NCBI GenBank assembly: GCA_011032825.1
Contig: JAADJZ010000003.1
Location: 2,108,001 to 2,172,000, forward strand
Source: Massariosphaeria phaeospora
Taxonomy: Eukaryota; Ascomycota; Dothideomycetes; Pleosporales
Direction of reading: 5' to 3'
DNA length: 64,000 bases
Program-made: the position numbers and the translations under genes
Shown: positions 10,765-21,244 of the stretch, piece after piece
Layout: every line of letters starts with the position of its first letter
Numbering within the stretch: the stretch's first letter is position 1
Notes under the pieces: generated by a model
Database searches by the model: none
Told to the model about the DNA's origin: nothing
Seen by the model: the letters and a program-made list of their open reading frames with translations, nothing else

Positions 10765-10874
10765 TACAAGTTGATAGCGAGCATGTATACAGTCGCTCTA
10801 CTAAAAAATCTTGTAATAATAGCTGTTGTAGCTGTTGCAATAAACTCATCTTTGCAGTGGTGAGCATGTTGTTG

Positions 10875-10917
10875 CGCGGACGCCGCGCGACTCCGGACGC
10901 CGCGCGCACGGACACGG
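10875..10917 (-). repeat. Right terminal inverted repeat
   Basis: Perfect 43-bp inverted copy of 8789-8831, followed by TA at 10918-10919. Confidence 0.95.
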
Positions 10918-11098
10918 TAATCATTAATGGGAACGGCAGAACGGCAGAACGGCGGCGGTGAGCAGATCCCTGTGCATCGTCACTTCTCGTTCGGGACCAT
11001 GGCGATGGCTCGTCATTGCTGCCAAGCACAGCGCTCAGGAGCAACCGCCAACCTCGCTCGTCGTCAGAGCATGAGCTGCTCCGTTGCCCCGCGCGATA

Positions 11099-12267
11099 AT
11101 GGTGGAGGAGGAGCTCGGATTCGGGGACGATTGCATCTCAGATGATTCAAGCTTCTACGGTACGTTTTGACCCAGCACTACCCCCATCATGTTGCATCTC
11201 CCTAAAACCTATCATCCCCATTCCTCTGAAATTGCCCAGGATCAAGCCCAAAGAATTGTGTCTATTAAGCGAGCGAGCCTATCTGTTCTCGTTCTTGGTC
11301 GTATCTGGATGCTGATGTAAGACCTAGGTGATGAAGACGAACAGGAACGACTACTCCAAGTCTGTGACCATCTCAACGAGAAGGCTTTCTGGAAATCACA
11401 CCAAAAAGACCTGAATTGCGTTCTCGCCAAAAATCGAGCCATGTCTCCACCAGAGCTGTTCAATCCTCGGCAGGGCCAACCCTACTCATGGCAACTGGGT
11501 GAGTCTGCCGGCGACTTCGTCCGGCGTATCCCTCCTCTCACTACTTCGGGCATTACCTGCGAGTGGATCTGGGTTGAGAACCCGTACCTTCGACCCAGCA
11601 CGAAATCAGATTGGCCCAACGCAGCCGAGTTCAAGTCTCGCGGTTTCAAGATGCTCGAACAAACTTCGAGAGTTAGACGTGACATACAAAGCGAGAACTT
11701 CCGGAATGCCAAAGGCACAACTACACGCATGTTGAGCGAGGAAACCAAGCGCCTCCAAGAGGGCATCGTCAACCTAGCCGAGGAGACCAGTATTCTGTCG
11801 GGGAAGGTGAGAGGATCAGTTTCTTGTCAAACGAACACCCTACTAACGACCCAACTCAGTGGATGTTATTTCCAGCAGTAGACGACCTCACTCGCGTCTG
11901 GCGAACGGTGGTCGAAGGGGTCATCACCAATCGTCTTGGCCCTACCGCCAAAGTTGCCCCAGACGAGGGAAACCCGGGTCCACGTCTCATATGCGTATAT
12001 ACGAAAGACTTTCGAGACCACGAAGATGTCCTTCGCGTTCTTCGGGAGCTTGTCGCTATGGGCCTGGTAGGCTCGGGAAGGGCCATATACTACAAGTCAG
12101 ATCCGTACACCTGGCTCGACATTTATAGCCAAAATGCGGCGCAGTACGGCTTACAAGCAAGCCTTTACTCCAGTCAGAAGATGCTGGCAAGTGGGCAGTC
12201 TCCGAAGTCGCAACCAGTCCCGCAAAAGAAGCAGTCATCGTTGAGCAGATTCTACCAGTCCAAATAA
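11099..12267 (+). CDS. BLES03/DUF1917 (UPF0696) family protein
   Basis: Join of 11099-11159, 11328-11806 and 11860-12267, 315 residues. It belongs to the eIF4E-like-fold family related to human C11orf68/BLES03, whose biochemical role is not settled. Recognisable segments are YSWQLGESAGDFVRRIPP, ITCEWIWVENPYL, and GPRLICVYTKDFRDHEDVLRVLRELV in the last exon; the tail is Gln/Lys/Ser-rich and ends SLSRFYQSK. Intron 2 has a textbook ACTAAC branch and CAG end. Intron 1 (168 nt, starting GTACGT) is longer than usual here, and its acceptor at 11327 is my best in-frame choice. The pogo-like element ends 180 bp upstream, so its original promoter context shared with PRI1 was split. Confidence 0.8.
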
Positions 12268-13986
12268 CCGCATGGGTTGCAAACACTCCAATGCTGCTAT
12301 TGAGGACAATCGATATGTTTGTCTGCGACTCCGCATACGGATCCTTGTTAGTTCTCATTACGCATCCCCAAGTTAGTTAAGCAGAACTCTCCTATATTCT
12401 AAATGGAACCAAATAATTCTTACGGACAGTGTCAAGATTTTCTGTATGCGCTCACTCGACCTTGCTCGAATATTTTGAGCGGCTTTGCTAAGTTCAGCCT
12501 TCTCTTGCAGCAGCTACGGTAGAAAGCTCCAATCTCTGCCCAACGTTAGCAGGGAGATGTTACCAGAGCTCTAATCAAGCTCCTGCTATCATCCTAAACA
12601 GCCCTACTTTCACCCCGACCTCCGATTAGGGAACTATAGTCCCCTGCGAGCGGCCAGCAACATTGCAGTTGTACAGTACCTCGTCCAGTATCGACAACGG
12701 CGATGTGAGAAATCCGCAATGCATCACTTGGGCACCCTGCTAAACATAATTGTAGGCGTTTCTGCCCGTGCCACAACATAACAGAATCCCTTTGCTTAGG
12801 TGTGGACCGATGGGGTGAGGCTTCCGGGAGCCCTGGCCGTCTCGGGCGATGCTATAGACTGTCGGCCGCTGTGGACTAAGACACGCCGTTGTGGGGTGCA
12901 GAATTCGAGACCGATCATCTAGCTCTAAAAGCGTGCACACGTCGACTGCAGTATCATGCTATTCGTTGAACCATTGAAAAACATCGATTTAGGATGCTCG
13001 ATTGACAAATACATTACTCGATAGTAACGGAGTCCAGCCACCCTCCACGGAATGCGGCTTACCGACCTCAACGATGACGCCTCTGGAGAAGCAAGGTACT
13101 TTTCTAGTCGGCGTAATGCGGCCACCTCCGATGGAAACAAGCCGGTGCGGCGGTGGCTTCCGCATACCTTGACTGCCACCCATTGCCGACGAAGCTACCT
13201 AGACCGCAGAGGATCAATCCTCTTGACAGTATAGAAGGTTTTGGCAGTACAGAGACAGCTTACCTGCATCGCTACAAAGCCTGATTGTATCTGGTATACT
13301 ATCTAGCCCGAATACTGGAGTGGCTAGCGTGAACAGCTACAGCTGTGTTGCGGCGTGGCGTGGTTTCTGTGATTCGATGGGAAGTGTTTGTATCGAGTAA
13401 TGCAGTACCGCTGACTACTTGTTTAGGTGCCTGGCATCTCCCAGGTAGATACTTACCATCTACTTGGAAACCTGACGTTGACGGTTGGCCGATGCACCCT
13501 GCGTCAGCCCCTTGCGCAAATCCGGTCTCGGCCGGGGCTGCGCTTCACCCTGCGTCCGAGCGTTTCCTTTATCGTTTCCCTTATCTCTCGAGCCTCAGCG
13601 CACGGCCCCAACCTCAACCCCATTTTTAGCCCGCAACCACATAGATGTCACCACAACCGGCCCGGAGACCCACTGCTGGCCATGCAAGTCATGGCCAAGA
13701 TCTCTTGGTCTTGATAACCTCATATAATCGCCGGCCTACTAATTTCTATCGAGTAAGAGGTTCCTCGACGCCATGCTCGACCGATCCTTCGACTGGCACG
13801 TTGGGGACTCCAGATCGCTGCATAGATAAAGGCGTCTATACCCCAGATTTGTAGCCATTTCGGGCCACTGTTTCTGATTCGTCTCTTTGTCCTCTGCCAG
13901 GCCCTTTGAGACACGTCAAAGATCCGATTGACCGCTCACCCACATTTTCCCATTCGACTTGCTATCGCGTGTTTGCTACACCTCCG
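12268..13986. other. Long intergenic region upstream of allantoinase
   Basis: About 1.7 kb without a supportable gene. Frames are short and unrelated to known families. I saw an imperfect 10-bp inverted repeat at 13441-13467 (one mismatch, 7-base spacer) and one AGATAA site at 13824-13829. The last part is pyrimidine-rich, as in fungal promoters. Confidence 0.5.
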
Positions 13987-14001
13987 CTTATCTTGCTTAT
14001 C
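13987..14001 (-). promoter_or_regulatory. Paired GATA-factor sites upstream of allantoinase
   Basis: CTTATC at 13987-13992 and 13996-14001, i.e. two AGATAAG sites on the minus strand, three bases apart and about 150-165 bp before the ATG at 14151. AreA/Nit2 GATA activators recognise HGATAR and favour paired sites; allantoin use is a classical nitrogen-repressed pathway. A third site lies at 13824. Confidence 0.6.
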
Positions 14002-14150
14002 TATATCTCCGTATTCCTTCCTAAACCCAAATATCTCCGGACTTTCTGACTGCATATAGCTCCCCGCGTCCCGTTTTTGGACCTAGTGACTAGCTACGCT
14101 CGTCCTTCTTTCTGTCTCTAAGTCTTGCCATTCTGCCAACGCTACTCAAT

Positions 14151-15862
14151 ATGGCTCCTCACGCTATCACGCCGCCTCCGATGCCCCATGGCACTCCATT
14201 CCACCCTATCACAGTCTTAGCCTCCTCTAGAGCGGTCATTGCAGGCCGACTGACTGAAGCTACGATTGTTGTATCCAATTTCACCGGGAAGATTACATCT
14301 ATATTCCATTCAGTGCTTCCACCTACGGACTTCCTAGAAAGTACATCATACACCGACTACTCCCCACACGTCCTGATACCTGGTCTCGTTGATGCTCATG
14401 TCCATCTCAATGAGCCTGGCCGCACCGAGTGGGAGGGCTTTTGGACCGGCACTCGAGCTGCCGCGTTTGGTGGCGTAACAACAGTAGTCGACATGCCATT
14501 GAACGCGATTCCTCCAACAACGACAGTTGATAACCTGAGGATCAAAGTCGAAGCAGCAAAGGGCAAGTGCTGGGTAGACGTAGGCTTCTACGGAGGGCTA
14601 GTACCAGGTAATACTAGTGAGCTGAAAGGCTTGGTTCAGGAGGGTGTTCGAGGCTTCAAGGGGTTCTTGATCGATAGCGGAGTAAGCATACAGTTCACAA
14701 TCTCTACTTTGATACCAACATGTAGTGTTGATATGATGATTAGGTCGAAGAGTTTCCCGCGGTCACATCCACTGACATCGAACACGCACTATCCGAGCTC
14801 AAGGGCTCCGACACCACCCTTATGTTCCATGCTGAGATGATTCCTCCCATTACCGCCTCAGTCGGCGACGACGTTCAGCGTGCACATCCTCCGCTTGCTC
14901 CTTCTGGGCCTCTAACTCAATACTCCACATTCCTTGACTCACGACCACCATCATTCGAGACCTATGCTATCGCCGAGATTCTCTCTCTAGCACATCTCGC
15001 CCCAGACCTTCAACTCCACATTGTGCATCTCTCAGCAATCGAAGCAATACCCCTTCTCCGCGAAGCTCGCGTTCAAGGGACCAAAATCACGGCGGAGACA
15101 TGCTTCCACTACTTAGCTCTCGCTGCTGAAAGCATCCAGGAGGGAGACACAAGACACAAGTGTTGTCCCCCTATCCGATCGCAGTCCAACCAAGACGGCC
15201 TTTGGGAAGAGCTCGTCCAGGATCAAGCTGAAGGTGTCATCAAGACGGTGGTGTCAGATCACTCGCCTTGCACCCCAAACATCAAACTTCTTCCTGCAGC
15301 GTTCGCACCAAAGAAAGAGAGCAAGAGGAAGGCAGGCCACAGTAAAGACTGCGACAGCTGCGAGAGCTCCGAGGGCGAAGAAGAGGGTCCTGAAGAGAGG
15401 GGCGACTTCTTCTCTGCATGGGGTGGCATCTCCAGTGTCGGTCTTGGCCTCCCAATTCTCTGGACTGAGGGACAGAAGCGCGACGAGAACTTTTCGATCG
15501 AAGACGTCGTCCGCTGGTGCTGTACAAACACAGCCAAACAAGTCGGGCTAGAAAGAACCAAGGGTGATATCGGGGTCGGATTCGATGCCGATATCGTCAT
15601 CTTTGACGATGTTGCTGAATTCACGGTGGGTCCCCTTTGCAGCTACACATAGAATAGAGTCTTTACTAACCCGAATCAGGTCGAACCCAGCACCATGCTG
15701 TTCAGAAACAAGGTCTCACCATACGAGAACAAAACGCTCAAAGGCGTTGTGCGCGAAACTTGGCTCCGTGGTCAGCGCATTTTCACGCGTGGGGACGGCT
15801 TCTCTGAGAAGGCGGGCCCGAAAGGACAACTACTTCTCGAGCCAAGGAAGACCGCGAAATGA
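14151..15862 (+). CDS. DAL1: Allantoinase
   Basis: Join of 14151-14681, 14744-15625 and 15680-15862, 531 residues. It hydrolyses allantoin to allantoate in purine breakdown. The metal site of the cyclic amidohydrolase superfamily is complete: HVH in GLVDAHVHLNEPGR (about residue 83), the Lys usually carbamylated in GFKGFLIDSG (about 170), then FHAEM, HIVHLS and SDHSPCTP. The C-terminal exon gives PYENKTLKGVVRETWLRGQRIF, typical of the family. Intron 2 has a CTAAC branch; both introns keep phase 0. A charged insertion of about 35 residues (Lys-rich then Glu-rich, with DCDSCESSEGEEE) lies between SDHSPCTP and GDFFSAWGGISS. Paired GATA sites upstream suggest nitrogen-metabolite control. Confidence 0.93.
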
Positions 15863-16692
15863 GTAACATGTGCAGAGTCCATCTCGACTCATTGGGGATT
15901 AATAGTAACCTGCAACCTGGAAAAGCCCGAATGGGCGTAGGTGGCCTCTTGCGAAGGCGGAATCTCCGGAACAAAAGTGATAAATCTGCGCGCCTCTAAA
16001 AGGATTATCTAACGCAGTAATATAACTATAGAAAGCTACAATTCTATATACAGTATTTACTTAATATTACAAGATATAGTATAAAATCTAAGTTATAGAT
16101 AGGGCTGTAGTTATAGAGTTACAACGCAGCGTGTTCAGCCTTAGTTCTAGAGATCTAGTTTTCGCAAGAGGGTGGCTCTGAGGAAGACATTATATCCGGC
16201 GGCAATATTGCATTTCCTGGGACGAATAAAGGCGTAGTGATTTTAGCTGGCATCATTTCATGATCATCTGCATGAAGGCTGGCGTCCAGAGTGTGTAACC
16301 AGAAAAGCGTGTATTCCAAGTCAACGATCGAAGAGATCACGAAAGCATCAAACCATGCCATATTCGGCATCGTCTGTGAAAGCTTGCAGGATCAGAAACT
16401 TTCGTGATGAGCTATCAACCATATATCTAATCCATAGGAGGATTGCTGTGAGTACTTGGTTGTAGTCATCAATGTTCTGGTTTGGGGACGAAATAACGTG
16501 GATCTTATCTCATGATGGGGCTCATAACAATTTCATCTAGTCTAAAACAGATATACTTACTCATCGATAGACTCAATGCTCCTTAGCCCTTGACCTTAGA
16601 ATCGACATGCATCCCGATGACTTAGTTTCATGGGCACTCTCCGTTCACGTTGCAAGATAATACCTAGCTCATGACCATACCAACACTATCTA
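15863..16692. other. Intergenic with AT-rich island
   Basis: Between the 3' ends of allantoinase (+) and RFA1 (-). About 15995-16125 is strongly A/T-rich, full of TATA/CTATAG steps, and bordered by AACGCAG in direct orientation (about 16010 and 16122). It looks like a RIP-altered remnant, but nothing coding is left to identify it. The rest shows no gene. Confidence 0.5.
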
Positions 16693-18789
16693 CTAGACGA
16701 AAAGGCTGTCGTCGTTGATCTCATACTGTTTCATAAGCTGAGCCAGTTTGTTCGCCTCTTGGGCGTAGTTCAGCGAGTAAAGGTTCATGACTTGGTATCG
16801 TGGCCTGCCCATCAAGTTAGCAACTTTTCAAGTATGTGACCGGATCAATGCTTACTTAGGCTGATCGTTGTAAGTTTCCATCTTCGCTCTAACTCGGAAA
16901 TTGAACGTTTTGCAAGTAGCCTCCTGCAACACAGTCATGAAATTCGTCGTGTTGTTCTCATCGTCATCCGCTTTCAGTTGCATCAACTCATTCGCTGACA
17001 TGCCGATAATGCTCTGTCCAGCCTCGTCGAAGCAACTCAGCCAGATGCAGCCAGTGTGGTCGGCCACGTTGACAGTTAATACGTATCGATAGAGTGGCTG
17101 CTTGTTCTTCACCTCGCACTTCGCGCACCACCACTCGTCCGGATCCTCCTCGATGACTTTCTTGTTACAGTTGGGAGTTGAACACGCAGGGTACGCAACT
17201 GTAACGTCCCGCACGTATATGACTGAGCCCTTGAGGCTTAGATATGTAGGCTGATCCTGCAGGTAGTCCTCTTCTTGCTTGACTTGAGAGATGAGTTTGT
17301 TGTCCTGCTTTCCACCACCTGTGCTGGATGCGAGGTTCTGGTGCGTAGAGAATTGCGCGTTCTGACCAACAGCATCAAACCACCCACGTAGTTTGTGGGC
17401 ATCGTCGATGTCTGGATCTATGGTCATGGTCCCTGAGCTCAGTAAACTCAAACTCCGTCCACCGAAATCAGAGACTTTGACACCCTTGAAAGCGATGATC
17501 GACTCAAGCGGAGCCTCGAAAGACTCAGCCGATTTGCCCCAAATGGTAAGTCTTACTGAAGTTTGCGTGTCATCGGCAAGGGTCAGTTCTCGCTTGCTGA
17601 AATCCTTGTTGGTGTTCTTAGAGGTGATGGTGCTGACTTCGCCAACTTCTTTAAGCACTCCGAGGGTGTCAATGGTGGTGTCTTTTTCTACGGCATTAAG
17701 ATCACCGATTTTGGTGAAATTATACCGTATCTGCGGCTTGTTATCCTGGTCTTCCGCCTGCTTGGAGTTAGGTACAATTGCTTGCACTGATATAAGAGGA
17801 ATGGTACCTTTTCAACTTCGGTGTCTCTCTCAAACTGCAGCTCATAGTCATTCGGCAAGTTTGAGAACTGCTTCTTCGCAAGCGTCACTCTGCAAGGAGC
17901 ACCGATATAGTAGACAACGCCTTCCTGAAACACATCGTACAATTTTTCTGCAACGTCATTGAAGCAAGTCGCTCGGATCTCCGCAGTGTCATCCAGTAGG
18001 TTCACACTGAATAGCTTTCCCTCGCCTTTAGCATTGTGCCACGTCTTCATGTCGCCTTTCTGTGTACAACGTGCTCGAATGGTCCACTTGTGGGCGTACG
18101 GAGAGAGAGATTCGATCGGGTAGAGGTGGGGGTGTGTGGACGTGCCTGGATTGCTCTGGTGGACAGGAAGAGTTCGCTGCTGTTGTTGGGGTTGCTGAGG
18201 TTGCTGGATTTGCTGTGCGGGTTTGGAACCATAGAAACCGTCTCCAGATATTCCTGCGGGCTGCGCGGTCTCGTTCTTGGATTCGAGCGGCTCGGGCGTA
18301 CCGATCTTCTCTAGCTCGCCGTATTCCTCCAGAACCTCCAAGTCCATGATAATCAAAATCCTATGGTCATATTAGCAAACGTAGTGGCTTGGGGGCATAC
18401 GGCGTACTTCTTGTCCTTGACCTGCTGAGGATTGAACTTGAGCAGCCTCACTATCACGCCTTTCTTGAGTTTTCCGGAGGTTACAACGTCGTTCGCAGCT
18501 GCGCTTGTTTAGCGTGGTCGATGCAAAGGGAGAGGGGAACGGACCTGTTGCGATCATGGTCTGGATGAAATTTCGGATGTCACTTAGAACCACACGGAAG
18601 CGCTGTACCGGATTTGCCTCTCCAGCTCTGGGCTCCATCGTCTTGATCTGCACGCATTGCATAACAGGACATTCGTTTCCCAAACCGCTGGGTTCGAATA
18701 TCCGTCTATACACACCATCAGCGAGTTTTCAATCAAAAGCAAAGGCCCACGTACCGAATGGAGCCCTGGGTAATCACTTGGTCAGCCAT
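16693..18789 (-). CDS. RFA1: Replication protein A large subunit (RPA70)
   Basis: Six exons: 18789-18755, 18705-18545, 18498-18408, 18360-17808, 17757-16856 and 16804-16693; 617 residues. It is the main subunit of the nuclear single-strand-DNA-binding trimer used in replication, repair and recombination. The N-terminal OB fold covers exons 1-3 (ITQGSIRRIF, PVMQCVQIK, FRVVLSDIRNFIQTM), ending KKILIIMDLEVL. A Gln-rich linker follows, then DBD-A (WTIRARCTQKGDMKTWHNAKGEGKLF split over the domain start), DBD-B (RYNFTKIGDL) and DBD-C with a zinc ribbon CX4CX13CX2C near 470-492. Introns are 46-51 nt, one with a CTAAC branch inside it (17758-17807). It is divergent from the dienelactone hydrolase gene, 263 bp apart; an ACGCGT box lies 109 bp upstream. 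Confidence 0.94.
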
Positions 18790-18897
18790 AGTGGGCGTTC
18801 TGGTGGTCCTGTGGGAGAGGGTGCGAGTGTGTGTGTGTGTCTTGTGTGGCAAGCTGAGAGGGAGAAGGCGACGGTCTGCGCCGGAGACGCGCCTCAA

Positions 18898-18917
18898 ACG
18901 CGTCCATGTGTCACGTG
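18898..18917. promoter_or_regulatory. MCB and E-box in RFA1 divergent promoter
   Basis: ACGCGT at 18898-18903, 109 bp upstream of the RFA1 ATG, followed by CACGTG at 18912-18917. An MCB is expected for an S-phase gene. The same interval serves the divergent gene at 19053. Confidence 0.55.
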
Positions 18918-19052
18918 GACGACCCCGCCCTAGGCTCGATTGAGTCTCTAGTCTCCGCATACGTAATTGGACCCTTTCACAGCTTGCTGCGTGTTCGCCT
19001 GTGCTTGTTACCCGTATTCCCTCTGCAGTCTCCGTTCCCACAGCTGTAAACC

Positions 19053-20116
19053 ATGGCCGACGATAACGTGGCGACACGGGCTCCCGAGAGCGATGCGCAA
19101 GAGACGTCTACTGGTGGAGTAGAACAGAGTGTGTTCCCGGGCGACACTAGAGCACAGGAAGGACCAAGCATGGGTGTAAGATGCTCTGCAGCTCGCAGCA
19201 TCCAGTATGCAAATACTCGTCGAGCAGCTACTGAAATGGCCAGGAACACTGCACTACCGACCGACCGGCGCCCTCTGGTGAAGCACCCACAGGCGAGCTC
19301 TCCAAACTCAACGGCGTCGACGTCTACGTAGCGAAACCCTCCGACTATCCACATTCACCTTCCAAGCTCCTGCTGCTCTTGACCGGCGGCACTGGTCTCA
19401 AGTCAGTCAATAATCAACTCCAAGCGGATAAATATGCTTCGGAAGGCTTCCTGGTGGTGATGCCAGATCAATTCGACCGGGACCCCGCGCCCAACAGCGT
19501 CGACATGACACAGATCCAAGAACAAGCCACATGGCTCGAACAAGTGAAGCTGAAGACCGCAGAGGGCATCAAATCTTTCATGATCGATATGTGGCTTGCA
19601 CGACACACGCCCGAAAAGGTACTACCAATACTACACAAAGTCATCGAGGGTGCCAAAGAAGAATTCGCGGATGCTATCGCCAATGGGGGAGGCATCTACG
19701 GGGTGGGATACTGCTTTGGTGCAAAATACATCCTTATTTTGGCTAGCGAGCAGTCTGATCCTGTTGCATCGGGGGAAAATGCCCCCAAGGATGAAGAGCA
19801 GGGCGCGTTGAACAAAGAACCCCTAATTAGGGCGGGCGCCATCGCTCACGGAACTATGGTCACGAAAGAAGACCTCGAGGCGGTCAAATCTCCGGTCTAC
19901 ATCGCTGCTGTGGAGAACGATCCTATGTTCTCGGAAGATGAAGTCCTTACTCCGGGCCGAAGGGCTATGGAGGCGAACAAGGTGGAGCACAAGGTCCAAG
20001 TCTTTTCTGGCGTACCGCATGGATTCGCAGTACTGGGTGACTACGACGATCCCAACATAAAGCAGTCACAGGTACAGGCGTTTGGCCAAATGCTTGGGTG
20101 GATTCAGGGACATTAG
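19053..20116 (+). CDS. Dienelactone hydrolase family protein
   Basis: Join of 19053-19175 and 19244-20116, 331 residues. An alpha/beta hydrolase of the dienelactone hydrolase family (related to yeast AIM2); the substrate cannot be told from sequence. The nucleophile is the Cys of GVGYCFGAKY, the acid is probably the Asp of AAVENDPMF, and the His is in VPHGFAVLGD, so the Cys-Asp-His triad is complete. The conserved N-terminal part after the intron reads GELSKLNGVDVYVAKP. The first 41 residues (exon 1) are polar and poorly conserved. The intron starts GTAAGA and keeps phase 0. It is divergent from RFA1 and convergent with SLD5. Confidence 0.87.
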
Positions 20117-20287
20117 AAACTCATAAAGTCTCGTTGGATGATTGCATCCAAAGATGCATTACCTGGCGCAACGGTCTGGCGTTTAGGTAGCATGTCTTTA
20201 GAAACCCAACAGGCGGAGCCTTCAGCCTGCAGACGTATAAATGTCGTTCAACGGCACATCATCTGCCAATTCTTCGCTTCTCTCTCC

Positions 20288-21122
20288 TCAGATCAGCTCC
20301 GCGTCTCCGCTCTTCACGAACCCTCGAATTGCACTCCATCTCACCACATAAACGTCCCCCCGCGTCATCTCAAATCTGATGTCTGTACCTTCTACCAAGA
20401 TCTCGCCGACATCCCTCAAGCATCGACAGAATACTGCAGCATCTTCATCTGGTTTGTCGATCATACTGATTCCACCAGTCGTATCGTCCAATTTCTGCAA
20501 CGAAGCTGGAAATTGCGAAAGAAATGAGGAAGCGTAATGTTGCGACAAGAGGGCCTGGTGGGACATGAGGTATTGATACTCGCTTGGGGCCAGCAGTGGC
20601 AGCGCAGACGCAGAATGTTCCGTGTGGCCATTTAAGATGTGTAGCGGGTGAGTATGAATCTTGTATGATGCCTGCATCAGCGTAACCCAGAGAGGAGATG
20701 ATATGGATACACACACCTTGTTGATCCTGGCGCGCAGAAAGCTCCGAACTAAAAACTTGAATCTCTCAAGTTCCGTCTGGATAATTATCAGCTTGAAATT
20801 CGCCTTGGGATCCATATTGCCCGTTTGGTCTTCGACAAGCTCAATCTAGGCGGTAGACTCAATTAGCCACTGCAAATATCCATCTTCCACCCCTCTCAGC
20901 GAATTTGACGACCTCGTTTTGTCAACAGCAGCATAGACTTACTTGATGTCTAATTCTGATAAGCACTCTATCCATCAAGCTTTCCGGCCAGGGCAAGAGT
21001 TCTGGCGCCACGCGTTCTGCAACCCATGCACGTGTCAACTCTTGCAGGTCGCGCTTTTCCTGCGGAACGGAATCGACCTCGACTTCGGCTAACAAATCGT
21101 CGATGTCCATGGTTGCGGCCAT
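20288..21122 (-). CDS. SLD5: GINS complex subunit Sld5
   Basis: Join of 21122-20943, 20845-20717 and 20659-20288, 226 residues, the usual Sld5 length. GINS (Sld5-Psf1-Psf2-Psf3) joins Mcm2-7 and Cdc45 as the replicative helicase. Family landmarks: [19 protein letters not shown] near residue 30, [20 protein letters not shown] in exon 2, the A-domain end [22 protein letters not shown], and the B-domain [10 protein letters not shown] at the C-terminus. Introns (97 and 57 nt) are phase 0, starting GTAAGT and GTGTGT. Two ACGCGA boxes lie 107-122 bp upstream. It is convergent with the dienelactone hydrolase gene. Confidence 0.92.
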
Positions 21123-21228
21123 TTCATTCGGCGCTCCATATCAGTATTGAGGTGTTTGAGGTGTTTGGGCTAAGCCATGCCGGATGAAGGTGGGGGATGG
21201 ATAATTGTGGGGTTGAGATCGACCGCTA

Positions 21229-21244
21229 ACGCGACCCGACGCGA
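21229..21244. promoter_or_regulatory. Two MCB-like boxes upstream of SLD5
   Basis: ACGCGA at 21229-21234 and 21239-21244, 107-122 bp upstream of the SLD5 ATG, about the same distance as the boxes of PRI1 and RFA1. Confidence 0.55.

Larger units (their letters stand above)
8789..10917 (+). mobile_element. Complete pogo-like transposon with 43-bp TIRs
   Basis: A 2129-bp element bounded by perfect 43-bp terminal inverted repeats and flanked on both sides by TA (8787-8788 and 10918-10919), the pogo/Tc1 target duplication. It holds one transposase gene in the + orientation, broken by four in-frame stops, so it cannot move on its own. It lies in the divergent promoter between PRI1 (start 8673) and the BLES03-like gene (start 11099). 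Removing the element and one TA leaves a 294-bp intergenic region. Confidence 0.95.

Noticed and set aside
12268..14150. tRNA or other structural RNA genes in the long gap before allantoinase
   Set aside because: No A/B box pair or cloverleaf was found on reading both strands; a covariance-model scan would settle it.
17787..17807. A 21-nt intron in RFA1 ending at the ATATCAG
   Set aside because: Too short to splice. The 50-nt intron with CTAAC and CAAGCAG restores the conserved EKAEDQ...RYNFTKI junction.
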